Shown: one piece after another, positions 1-6,509 of the stretch | How the letters are laid out: every line of letters begins with the position of its first letter | Numbering within the stretch: the stretch's first letter is position 1 | Assembly (NCBI GenBank): GCA_015057755.1 | Contig: SVDR01000089.1 | Coordinates: forward strand, 1-7,294 | From: Lachnoclostridium sp. | Lineage (GTDB): Bacteria; Bacillota_A; Clostridia; Lachnospirales; Lachnospiraceae | DNA length: 7,294 nt | Direction of reading: 5' to 3' | Notes under the pieces: model-generated | The model's input: the letters and a program-made list of their open reading frames with translations, nothing else | Database searches by the model: none | What the model was told of the DNA's origin: nothing | Made by a program: the position numbers and the translations under genes

Positions 1-11
1 TCAACAATTTT

Positions 12-114
12 TTCTCATGTTTTGTTCACAGATTTTGCTTTGGAAAAGGGCATATTTAGAGCATGTTTCTCAAGTTCTGAACGTTAGTGAAGTTTAGTTC
101 TCAAGTTTTGTTCA
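12..114. repeat. Three imperfect direct repeats upstream of the recombinase
   Basis: Three copies of a TTCTCAAGTTTTGTTCA-like word lie at 12-28 (one mismatch, T for A in the middle), 67-82 (diverging in its second half as TTCTGAAC) and 98-114 (taken as the reference copy). The last copy runs into a bulged palindrome at 107-123, TTTG-T-TCAATTGA-CAAA. Seen directly: the repeats and their same orientation, with start-to-start spacing of 55 and 31 bases. Inferred: they may be protein-binding sites, either for the recombinase encoded just downstream (part of an attachment site) or for a regulator of it. Chance similarity in AT-rich DNA cannot be excluded. Confidence 0.45.
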
Positions 115-130
115 ATTGACAAATGAAGAG

Positions 131-167
131 AAATATCCTGCGTGATGTGCGTGGGATATTTTTGTTT
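131..167 (+). terminator. Rho-independent terminator of an upstream gene
   Basis: The arms 131-143 (AAATATCCTGCGT) and 149-161 (GCGTGGGATATTT) pair along 13 positions, counting G-U wobbles, around the five-base loop GATGT. The run TTGTTT follows. It would end a + strand transcript arriving from outside the window. No complete gene is visible in the 130 bases before it. Its T-run touches the -35 box of the recombinase promoter, so the two signals are packed together. Confidence 0.7.
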
Positions 168-192
168 ACATTTAATAGATATATGGTATAAT
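165..192 (+). promoter_or_regulatory. Sigma-A-type promoter of the serine recombinase
   Basis: A -35 box TTTACA (165-170) and a -10 box TATAAT (187-192) are separated by 16 bases. A TG at 184-185 one base before the -10 box makes it an extended -10 promoter. The predicted start point is near 199, giving a leader of about 40 bases before the ATG at 240. No operator is obvious between the -10 box and the ribosome site. Confidence 0.7.
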
Positions 193-239
193 AAAGTTGT
201 AACAGAACGATACTAGCATAAACAGAAAGGTGAACCTGT

Positions 240-1850
240 ATGAACATTGCAGCATATTGCCGTGTTTCCACTGACAAAGCAGATCAGCTTAACAGCTTAG
301 AAACTCAGAAAGACTTTTTCTCTGAATATACAAATCGAACTGGTGATACCTTAGTAAGATTGTATGCTGACGAAGGTATTTCTGGAACTAAAATTAAAAA
401 TCGTAAGGAATTTCTTCGTATGATGGCGGACGCAGAAAAGGGTCTGTTCGATATGGTTGTTGTAAAAGATATTTCTCGTTTTGCTAGAAATACGGTTGAT
501 TTATTGCAGAATATTCGCAAGTTGAAAGCTTTGGGTATCGAAACACAGTTCCTTACGGCAAACATGACTAGCATGGGTAATAGTGAATTTGTTCTTACCA
601 TTTTTGGTGCTCTTGCCCAGGAAGAGAGTGCAAACACATCAAAGCGCGTGAAGTTTGGTAAGAAGATGAATGCGGAAAAAGGACGAGTTCCTAACATTGT
701 GTATGGTTACGATAAAACCATTGGAGATTATTTCAATTTGGAAATAAATAAGGAAGAGGCTAAAGTTGTACAACAGATTTACAAGTGGTACACTGAGGAA
801 GGTTTTGGTGCAGCCAAGATTGCGAATATGTTGAATGAAAAAGGTTACAAGACAAAACGTAATTGTAAATGGAGTCAGAATGCAATCTGCCGTATCTTAA
901 CCAATGAAATTTATACAGGAAAGATTATCAATGGAAAGCAGGAAGTAAGTGATTTCCTGACTGGACAGAGAAAAGATAAAGATGAAACAGAATGGTTTGT
1001 TGTGGAACGACCGGAAATCAGAATCATTGAAGATGAAACTTTTGAACGTGCGCAGGAAATCTTACATGGCCGACATGATGCGTTCAACCTTACTCATGAA
1101 CGTCAAAGTAACAAGCATTTATTCTCTACATTGATTAAGTGCAAAGAATGTGGTTGGTCTTTCCGCAGAACTGTACGCACTTACAAGAATACTTATGTGC
1201 GTTGGGTATGTTCTGGAAGAAACGGACAGGGGGCAGACAGTTGCCCAAACAAAACAACAGTTGACGAAGAAGAATTGATTGAAGTTCTTCAGGAATATTT
1301 TGCTACTGTTTTGAAACAGAAAAAGAAAGTAATCAACTATGTTGTAAATGAATTTCAACGTGTTTATAAAGCAAAAGATGAAAATCTGGAATATGAAAAG
1401 GAACTAAACAATCAGCTTGTAAAGTTGAAAAAATCCCGTGAAAAATATATGGATATGTACACCGATGATTTGATTTCTCGTGAGGAACTAAATGAAAAAA
1501 TTGGTGGTATGCGTAAAGAAATCGAACGTCTGGAAAATGAACTCAAAATGGTTTCTTATCATCTGACCAAAGGGGAGCAGCTGGAAGCAATCCTCAATAA
1601 TACATTTAAGACAATCGAAGATATCACAGATGTGCATCAGATGACCAATGTGCAACTCAAAAAGTTGATTCAGAAGATAGAAGTAGATAAAGATGGAAAT
1701 GTAGATATTTATCTTCGTCTTCTTGGTGACTTGGGATTAGACGAAACCATTATGATAGCGGATACACCTAGAACACCAGAGGAAGACTCCAAAATCAATA
1801 ATGAAAATACCGCTCTATTTAGTAACGTCCACACACAAGGATGTCACTGA
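240..1850 (+). CDS. Large serine recombinase (site-specific integrase of a mobile element)
   Basis: This protein should catalyse site-specific integration and excision of a mobile element by double-strand cleavage through a 5'-phosphoserine link. The N-terminal resolvase-type catalytic domain (about residues 2-145) has the Y-C-R-V-S motif with the predicted nucleophile Ser10 and Arg8, and the downstream ISRFARN segment holding Arg80 and Arg83, equivalent to the catalytic arginines of resolvases. A 'Recombinase' DNA-binding domain spans about 150-280. A zinc ribbon follows with Cys301, Cys304, Cys324 and Cys335, and then a Lys/Glu-rich coiled coil at about 375-440. The length of 536 residues suits TnpX/TndX-type transposon recombinases. 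AAAGGTGA at 226-233 lies six bases before the ATG and supports this start. All visible catalytic and zinc residues are present, so it looks intact. No excisionase, relaxase or cargo gene lies in the window. The exact element family is unknown. Confidence 0.93.
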   Translation: MNIAAYCRVSTDKADQLNSLETQKDFFSEYTNRTGDTLVRLYADEGISGTKIKNRKEFLRMMADAEKGLFDMVVVKDISRFARNTVDLLQNIRKLKALGIETQFLTANMTSMGNSEFVLTIFGALAQEESANTSKRVKFGKKMNAEKGRVPNIVYGYDKTIGDYFNLEINKEEAKVVQQIYKWYTEEGFGAAKIANMLNEKGYKTKRNCKWSQNAICRILTNEIYTGKIINGKQEVSDFLTGQRKDKDETEWFVVERPEIRIIEDETFERAQEILHGRHDAFNLTHERQSNKHLFSTLIKCKECGWSFRRTVRTYKNTYVRWVCSGRNGQGADSCPNKTTVDEEELIEVLQEYFATVLKQKKKVINYVVNEFQRVYKAKDENLEYEKELNNQLVKLKKSREKYMDMYTDDLISREELNEKIGGMRKEIERLENELKMVSYHLTKGEQLEAILNNTFKTIEDITDVHQMTNVQLKKLIQKIEVDKDGNVDIYLRLLGDLGLDETIMIADTPRTPEEDSKINNENTALFSNVHTQGCH

Positions 1851-1998
1851 CCGCCTGATCCACATTAACCCCGGTCTTGCGGCACAGGCACGAGTGGTGC
1901 TGGATATCAACAAAGCGGAGCGCCACATTCGCGGCGGACTGGCTACGAAGGAAAAATATGAGCAGAGAATGGTGGCATGCAGCCGAGAGGAAGAGTGA
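1801..1998 (+). pseudogene. GC-rich 3' remnant of an unidentified gene behind the recombinase
   Basis: An open frame of 65 codons overlaps the recombinase end in another frame and stops at 1996-1998. The first dozen or so codons are probably just shadow sequence of the recombinase. From about 1840 on the translation reads like real protein: VTDRLIHINPGLAAQ, then a charged helix with INKAERHIRGG and ATKEKYEQR. Seen directly: the 148 bases after the recombinase stop contain 84 G or C (57%), well above the AT-rich recombinase gene. The ATG at 1801 has no ribosome site at a useful distance; the nearest purine run, AGAGGAAG at 1778-1785, is 15 bases away. Inferred: this is the C-terminal tail of a gene cut by integration or deletion, perhaps from another mobile element. 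I do not recognise its family, and a functional small protein is less likely. Confidence 0.4.
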
Positions 1999-2019
1999 GA
2001 TTGTGTAAAAATCAAATAT

Positions 2020-2061
2020 GGGACTCATGACACGAAAAAGTGTTATGGGTCTCTTATTTTA
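2020..2061 (+). terminator. Rho-independent terminator after the recombinase/remnant region
   Basis: The arms 2020-2033 (GGGACTCATGACAC) and 2040-2053 (GTGTTATGGGTCTC) pair over 14 continuous positions, three of them G-U, around the loop GAAAAA. TTATTTTA follows. It ends + strand transcription from the recombinase side and insulates the surface-protein promoter, whose -35 box begins one base after it. The A-rich stretch before the stem could give weak termination on the other strand too. Confidence 0.82.
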
Positions 2062-2090
2062 TGGACAAAAATATCTATTTGGGATATAAT
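2062..2090 (+). promoter_or_regulatory. Sigma-A promoter of the surface-protein gene
   Basis: TGGACA (2062-2067) and a perfect TATAAT (2085-2090) are separated by 17 bases, one mismatch from the full consensus. Transcription should start near 2097, giving a leader of about 60 bases. Within the leader, GAATTTC (2109-2115) and GAAATTC (2124-2130) can form a weak seven-pair hairpin around an A-rich loop. It does not cover the ribosome site GGGGAGG at 2143-2149, so no clear translational switch is seen. The signals suggest strong, fairly constitutive expression. Confidence 0.82.
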
Positions 2091-2156
2091 GTAAATTGTT
2101 AAAAAAACGAATTTCAAAAAAGGGAAATTCCGGAAAGAAAAAGGGGAGGAAAAGGT

Positions 2157-5100
2157 ATGAAAATGAAATGTAAGCGCTTATTAAGCTTATTACTTGTTTT
2201 CGTGATGGTACTTGGTCTGATGCCGACAACTGCATTTGCGACACCAACTGAGATGCCGGCAGTGAAAGAGACAAGCATAAGCGTGGCGTCATCTTCCAAT
2301 GCAGTATTGGATGATGAAATGATCGCGTCATCTTCCGATGCGGAACTTAACGTCGAGGAAGAAGCAACCCCTTCCAATGCCGAACCGACCGTTGGAGTCT
2401 TTAGCGTAAGCAAGAACGGAGACAACGGTGAGATTGTGTTTGACACAATGGAAGCTCTTATCGCTGAAATTGAAAGCAGCGATATGACAGAGAGAATTCT
2501 GAGATATGTCGGTGAAGAGGAGTTTGTATTAACAGAAGATCTTGCAGTTCCGCCGTTTATCAGCCTGAAGGTTAGAGGCACTGATATTACGGTAGAAGAA
2601 AATGTAACATTTGAAGTTGCAAGCTGGCTTTCCTGTGATCAGGACGTGATCGTTGATGGTACTATGATCACCAACGGCAGAGTAGAGATCGACGGAGATC
2701 TTACTGTAAATGGTGAGATGAAGACTACTTGGGACTTAGATGCCGACAATTTATTTGTAAACGGTACTATGAAAACTAATGGCTGGATGACAATCGCACA
2801 GTCTATTGAAAACAATGGTCTCATGATGGTATACAATGGTTTTAGTGTCGGAAAGAGGCTGTCCGTTGCAGAGAATGCAGCATTAGAACTGTATGATTGC
2901 TCCATCGATATGTACAAGGATTACGTAATCGAAGGAATGGATAAGATTTATTCCACTTTTGGCCAGTATATTTGTGTAAACTATGCGGTAACTTCTGTAG
3001 CAGAAATGGAAGCCGCATTAGATATTGCTGCAAAAGAGACAAACAGAGCAATTTATTATTTTATTTGGATCAATGGTGAACAGGTAACAACTCGTAACTT
3101 CGAGTTTGTTAATAATATGGTAGTTCCGTCCAATACAAGACTTCAGTTAGACAACATCGATTCTATTACACTTAAACCGGGCGTTGGTTTAACTGTAAAC
3201 GGTATCATGCAGGTGTATATCCCGCTGTATGTAGAAGGTACATTATTAAACAACAGCCGCGTAGAAGTTGCAAACCAGACCGGAAGAGACTACAGACCTC
3301 CGTTTGACGGCGTTCTGGAAATCAAACAGGGCGGTCAGTATGACGGCGGTGCGGATCTCTGGATTTACACAGATAAAGATGTTACAAATATTGACCACAT
3401 TGCGATTGGCTTAAAGCGTACATTCTATAAATCGGTAGAATCTGATCATATTCTTTGGTATGGAGCAGGGGGCGGCGGTCGTCCGTCTGATCTCAATTTT
3501 AGGACATTCACAGAGCTGGAGGAACAGCTGAAACTCGAGGGCGATCAGTATACAACCCTTCATTACGAAGGCGATAGCACACTTACCATTGAAAGAGATA
3601 TCGTAATCCCGGACAACATGGAAATTGAAGCACATCGCAGCCACATGGTGATTCCGGCCGGTGTGACCGTTACATGTGACGGCAGTATCTATATCGGAAA
3701 CCTGGAGGTGGCAGGTACACTGAATATCGGCAACTGGTTAAATGTAAACAACAGCTTAACAGTTTCCGGTACAGTGACTGCAAAACAGTCCTTCGCAGTT
3801 GGTTCCGAGGTGGAATCCAAACTGGAGATCACAAATACCGGTCGCGTAGAACTTAACCGAGGCGCGATCGATGTACAGTATCCGGGTCAGGTGATCGGTC
3901 TTGAACGTATTGTAAGAAACAGCAACAATCCAGCAATCGTGTTCAACTGCAGATTTATGGACATGAACGAGCTGAAATCTTTGACCAATACAGTTGTAAA
4001 TGATACAGAATTTGCAGAGGACAAACGTGTAGAATACAGATTTGATATTCCGTGGGATTATAGCCAGAATAAGTCCGAATTTGTATTCACAGAGGATATT
4101 ACAATTCCGGCGAAAGCAAAACTTCAGCTGTATGGCGATCTCACATTTGTGATCGATGAGAACGTAACCCTTACGAATAACGGTTTCATCTGGATTTCTT
4201 CTCCGCTCGTTGTAAACGGTAAACTGGACAATAAGGGTGACCTGGCTGTTTCCTACAGACCGGGTGATCAGAATACAGATGACCATGGTACAATTTCTCT
4301 CGGTGCGAACGGTGTGATCGAGCATGACCATGAGAAAGATTTACGTGTGCAGGTGGATCCTTCTGTAAATGATATTACAGATGTACTGCCGTGGTTTAAC
4401 ACAACCGATCATGAATACAAAGAAGATATCTGGGAGAACGGAAAAACGAAGGCCTGGAGAGTTCATTTTGTTCATGGTCTGATCAAGCTTGCAACTCCGA
4501 CTGAGTTAATGTGGGGTGTTGAATACCGTGAAACATGGTGGAATGAGGATCCGGCGACAGGTAAGATTACTGTAAATTTAGAGAAAATGACAAAACCGGG
4601 CTTCATGAGCTGGAAGACAGAACTTCCGGATCAGGCAAGAGTACAGGTTTATATTTACCGTGTTGGCGAGGGACAGCCGTGTGCATATGATACATGGGGC
4701 TTTGATCCGCAGGTACAGCCGGAATACCGTTCTGTAGATACATTTATGAGAGCAGACCTTCCGAGCGGTGATTACTACTTCACTGTACAGTCTATTGGTG
4801 ATTATAAGACATACAGAAACAGTGATGTGGCAACCTCCGGGGTATACAAATTCAAAAAGCCGGCGGCAAACCTTCCGGCGATCGATCCGGCAAGCTTGGT
4901 TTGGGAAGATCGTAACGATAACTTTGTAATGTGGGCCAACTGGGATGGAAGTTCAACATCCCAGTATGCAGATGGTTTTGACCTTGATCTGTATTACAGC
5001 AAAACAGAAAACGGCACATATGAGCTGTTTGGCGGTTCCAGAGGCAGAGGCGCTCTTGAGTCAGATAGTCCGTTAGCCGATCAGTGGTTCCAGGAAAAAG

Positions 5101-6308
5101 GTGAGGGATATTACAAATATAAAGTAAGATATCTCTCTGGAAATATGGATAAGATCGGAAATGGTCCGTGGTCTGACTTCTCTCAGGTACTGGATCTGAA
5201 GAAAATCCCGCAGATGATGAATGATACTCTGGATCAGATCGAGCAGAATGCACAGCAGATGACACCGGATCAGGTGAAAAATGCGGTTCAGGCCCTTGAT
5301 AAGGAAGATCTCAAGAAAACTCTTCTTGTAGACCAGGAAAATAAAGAGGCAACACAGACTCTTGCAGATCTTGAGAATATGGTAGGTGGTCAGGCACCGG
5401 TTAGCGTATCTCAGGCAGCGTCTGCGTTCAATCAGGCCGATGTTTCTGTTGTTGGTGCGAACTTAAACAACAGTGCAGACACAACAGACCCGATCACTCT
5501 TGTAATCGACAAACCGGAGAAGGAACATGTGATCCCAGAGCGTTTTGACAGTTCTGTAGCGGTTCGCTTCTCTATGACACTTGCAAACGTAGCAGATCCG
5601 CAGAATCTGGAGGTACCGGTTAAGATCACACTTCCGGTTCCGAAGTCCATCAATCCGGACTTCCTGGTAATTCTTCATTATCACCAGGATGGCACTCGTG
5701 AGTGGATCTGGCCGTATGTACATGAGATGAACGGCAAGTTATACGCAGATTTTGTTGTAACAAGCTTCTCTGATTTCATTATGACAGAAGAGATCCCAGA
5801 GAACAGCAGCACAGGAAACGGCGGCGGAAGTTCCAATGATTCTGAACATGATGGCGGCAGCTCTTCCGGTTCTTCTAGTTCTGTAAAAGCTCAGTCTAAG
5901 AAGGAGAAACTTCCGGAGTATGTTGTTTCCGGTCAGTGGACAACTGTAGACGGCAAGTGGATGTTTGCAGACGGTACAGGCGAAGTTTATAAGAATCGAT
6001 GGGCGGCAGTTGAAAATCCGTATGCAGATACAAAGGCAGGTCAGTCTGCGTTTGACTGGTTCTTCTTTGATGCAAACGGCTGTATGGTAACAGGCTGGTT
6101 CTTCGACGGCATTCACTGGTATTACCTGAATCCGGTATCTGACGGCACACAGGGCCGCATGTTCACCGGCTGGCAGCTGATCGATGGCAAGTGGTACTAT
6201 CTGAACCCGGTATCTGACGGTACAAAGGGTGCGATGGCAGCTGATACATGGATCGACAGTTACTATGTAGATGTAAACGGCGCATGGGACGAAACAAAGA
6301 CAAAATAG
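2157..6308 (+). CDS. Large secreted modular surface protein with cell-wall-binding repeats
   Basis: A 1383-residue exported protein of unknown role, probably held non-covalently on the cell wall. Residues 1-28 form a signal peptide: basic KCKR, a Leu/Val core and a cleavage site after AFA. Three 13-residue repeats (44-82) follow. Four related modules then occupy about 93-275, 277-437, 442-600 and 601-773. Each has a helical or charged header, then strand-rich turns of the type 'D-[IL]-[TA]-[IV]-P ... L-x-V-x-G-x-[LM]', suggesting a beta-solenoid stalk. Two fibronectin-III-like domains (about 774-902 and 905-1016), a helical segment (1017-1076) and a beta-sandwich ending in VVTSFSDFIMTEE (about 1126-1212) come next. 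A Ser/Gly linker (1216-1244) leads to cell-wall-binding repeats (about 1258-1378) with GW, WYYLNPVSDG and YYVDVNGAW. No LPXTG sortase motif and no enzyme motif was seen. GGGGAGG lies seven bases before this ATG and 13 before the in-frame ATG at 2163, so the first is chosen. Adhesin or surface-layer scaffold is a guess. Confidence 0.93.
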   Translation: MKMKCKRLLSLLLVFVMVLGLMPTTAFATPTEMPAVKETSISVASSSNAVLDDEMIASSSDAELNVEEEATPSNAEPTVGVFSVSKNGDNGEIVFDTMEALIAEIESSDMTERILRYVGEEEFVLTEDLAVPPFISLKVRGTDITVEENVTFEVASWLSCDQDVIVDGTMITNGRVEIDGDLTVNGEMKTTWDLDADNLFVNGTMKTNGWMTIAQSIENNGLMMVYNGFSVGKRLSVAENAALELYDCSIDMYKDYVIEGMDKIYSTFGQYICVNYAVTSVAEMEAALDIAAKETNRAIYYFIWINGEQVTTRNFEFVNNMVVPSNTRLQLDNIDSITLKPGVGLTVNGIMQVYIPLYVEGTLLNNSRVEVANQTGRDYRPPFDGVLEIKQGGQYDGGADLWIYTDKDVTNIDHIAIGLKRTFYKSVESDHILWYGAGGGGRPSDLNFRTFTELEEQLKLEGDQYTTLHYEGDSTLTIERDIVIPDNMEIEAHRSHMVIPAGVTVTCDGSIYIGNLEVAGTLNIGNWLNVNNSLTVSGTVTAKQSFAVGSEVESKLEITNTGRVELNRGAIDVQYPGQVIGLERIVRNSNNPAIVFNCRFMDMNELKSLTNTVVNDTEFAEDKRVEYRFDIPWDYSQNKSEFVFTEDITIPAKAKLQLYGDLTFVIDENVTLTNNGFIWISSPLVVNGKLDNKGDLAVSYRPGDQNTDDHGTISLGANGVIEHDHEKDLRVQVDPSVNDITDVLPWFNTTDHEYKEDIWENGKTKAWRVHFVHGLIKLATPTELMWGVEYRETWWNEDPATGKITVNLEKMTKPGFMSWKTELPDQARVQVYIYRVGEGQPCAYDTWGFDPQVQPEYRSVDTFMRADLPSGDYYFTVQSIGDYKTYRNSDVATSGVYKFKKPAANLPAIDPASLVWEDRNDNFVMWANWDGSSTSQYADGFDLDLYYSKTENGTYELFGGSRGRGALESDSPLADQWFQEKGEGYYKYKVRYLSGNMDKIGNGPWSDFSQVLDLKKIPQMMNDTLDQIEQNAQQMTPDQVKNAVQALDKEDLKKTLLVDQENKEATQTLADLENMVGGQAPVSVSQAASAFNQADVSVVGANLNNSADTTDPITLVIDKPEKEHVIPERFDSSVAVRFSMTLANVADPQNLEVPVKITLPVPKSINPDFLVILHYHQDGTREWIWPYVHEMNGKLYADFVVTSFSDFIMTEEIPENSSTGNGGGSSNDSEHDGGSSSGSSSSVKAQSKKEKLPEYVVSGQWTTVDGKWMFADGTGEVYKNRWAAVENPYADTKAGQSAFDWFFFDANGCMVTGWFFDGIHWYYLNPVSDGTQGRMFTGWQLIDGKWYYLNPVSDGTKGAMAADTWIDSYYVDVNGAWDETKTK
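2286..2402 (+). repeat. Three tandem 39-base repeats encoding ASSSNA-type 13-mers
   Basis: Three adjoining 39-base units (2286-2324, 2325-2363, 2364-2402) encode residues 44-56, 57-69 and 70-82 of the surface protein. Each opens with a variant of one six-residue word, ASSSNA, ASSSDA and ATPSNA, followed by seven variable, mostly acidic residues. The first two units share GCGTCATCTTCC exactly. The block lies 15 residues after the predicted signal-peptide cleavage site. Similar SNA-containing words are, from memory, common near the N-termini of Lachnospiraceae secreted proteins. Their role is not known to me. Confidence 0.7.
6117..6230 (+). repeat. Two copies of the cell-wall-binding repeat core, 75 bases apart
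   Basis: The segments starting at 6117 and 6192 both encode WYYLNPVSDGT followed by Q or K and G (Trp1321 and Trp1346), with a strict 25-codon period. The DNA is nearly identical over CCGGTATCTGACGG. Aromatic and glycine placement matches the choline-binding/glucan-binding type of cell-wall repeat. More diverged units lie before (around GKWMFADGTGEVY, 1266-1278) and after (YYVDVNGAW, 1369-1377). Confidence 0.8.
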
Positions 6309-6333
6309 TCGCTGAGACGATATAAAAATGAGG

Positions 6334-6369
6334 AAAAGGGCGGTGCTTCGGTGCCGCTCTTTTGTTGTT
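6334..6369 (+). terminator. Rho-independent terminator of the surface-protein gene
   Basis: GGGCGGTGC (6338-6346) pairs with GTGCCGCTC (6351-6359) around the very stable tetraloop TTCG closed by a C-G pair. AAAA (6334-6337) can pair with TTTT (6360-6363), and GTTGTT follows. It lies 25 bases after the stop codon at 6306-6308 and makes the surface-protein gene a single-gene transcript. Confidence 0.92.
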
Positions 6370-6430
6370 AGAAATGCAATACTGTTCTGACAAATTGCGG
6401 TTGTTTCATTAAATGTAACGGCTCTTTTCG

Positions 6431-6459
6431 TTGACATCCCCACCCCAAAAGAGTATAGT
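6431..6459 (+). promoter_or_regulatory. Sigma-A promoter of the phosphoglucomutase gene
   Basis: A perfect -35 box TTGACA (6431-6436) and TATAGT (6454-6459) are separated by 17 bases. The first half of the spacer is C-rich. Transcription should start near 6466, giving a leader of about 44 bases. The ribosome site GGGGGTG is at 6497-6503. No operator or riboswitch-like fold is apparent in this short leader. Confidence 0.85.
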
Positions 6460-6509
6460 TATAGTAGAGAATTATTGATTAACTCAAATAAATTATGGGG
6501 GTGCTGACT

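Noticed and set aside
1..87. Open frame from the window edge to a stop at 85-87, possibly the end of an upstream gene
   Set aside because: All three forward frames are open for 19-32 codons and none has a recognisable C-terminus, so the choice of frame would be arbitrary.
2109..2130. GAATTTC/GAAATTC hairpin in the surface-gene leader as a regulatory switch
   Set aside because: It is short and AT-rich, leaves the ribosome site free, and has no sign of an alternative pairing.
2011..2156. Invertible promoter for the surface gene, suggested by the neighbouring serine recombinase
   Set aside because: No inverted repeats flanking the promoter were found. The only large inverted repeat is the terminator hairpin, which lies wholly on one side of it.
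2114..2581. 155-codon open frame on the - strand, Ser/Thr-rich
   Set aside because: Its composition mirrors the repeat block and signal-peptide region of the + strand gene, and it covers that gene's ribosome site.
3756..4331. 191-codon open frame on the - strand
   Set aside because: It is a shadow of the surface protein modules; no recognisable motif, and it has no separate expression signals.
6370..6430. GCAAT/ATTGC and CATTAAATG short inverted sequences before the phosphoglucomutase promoter
   Set aside because: Five-base arms with a long loop and a near-palindrome of this size are expected by chance; no known operator is recognised.
5739..6443. 234-codon open frame on the - strand
   Set aside because: It lies antisense to the well-supported surface-protein gene and runs through its terminator. 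The translation is rich in Cys, Arg and Ile without any domain, and no convincing ribosome site or promoter was seen.
6460..6465. Second TATAGT as an alternative -10 box
   Set aside because: It is 23 bases from the TTGACA, too far for a sigma-A promoter, while the copy at 6454 has the ideal 17-base spacing.
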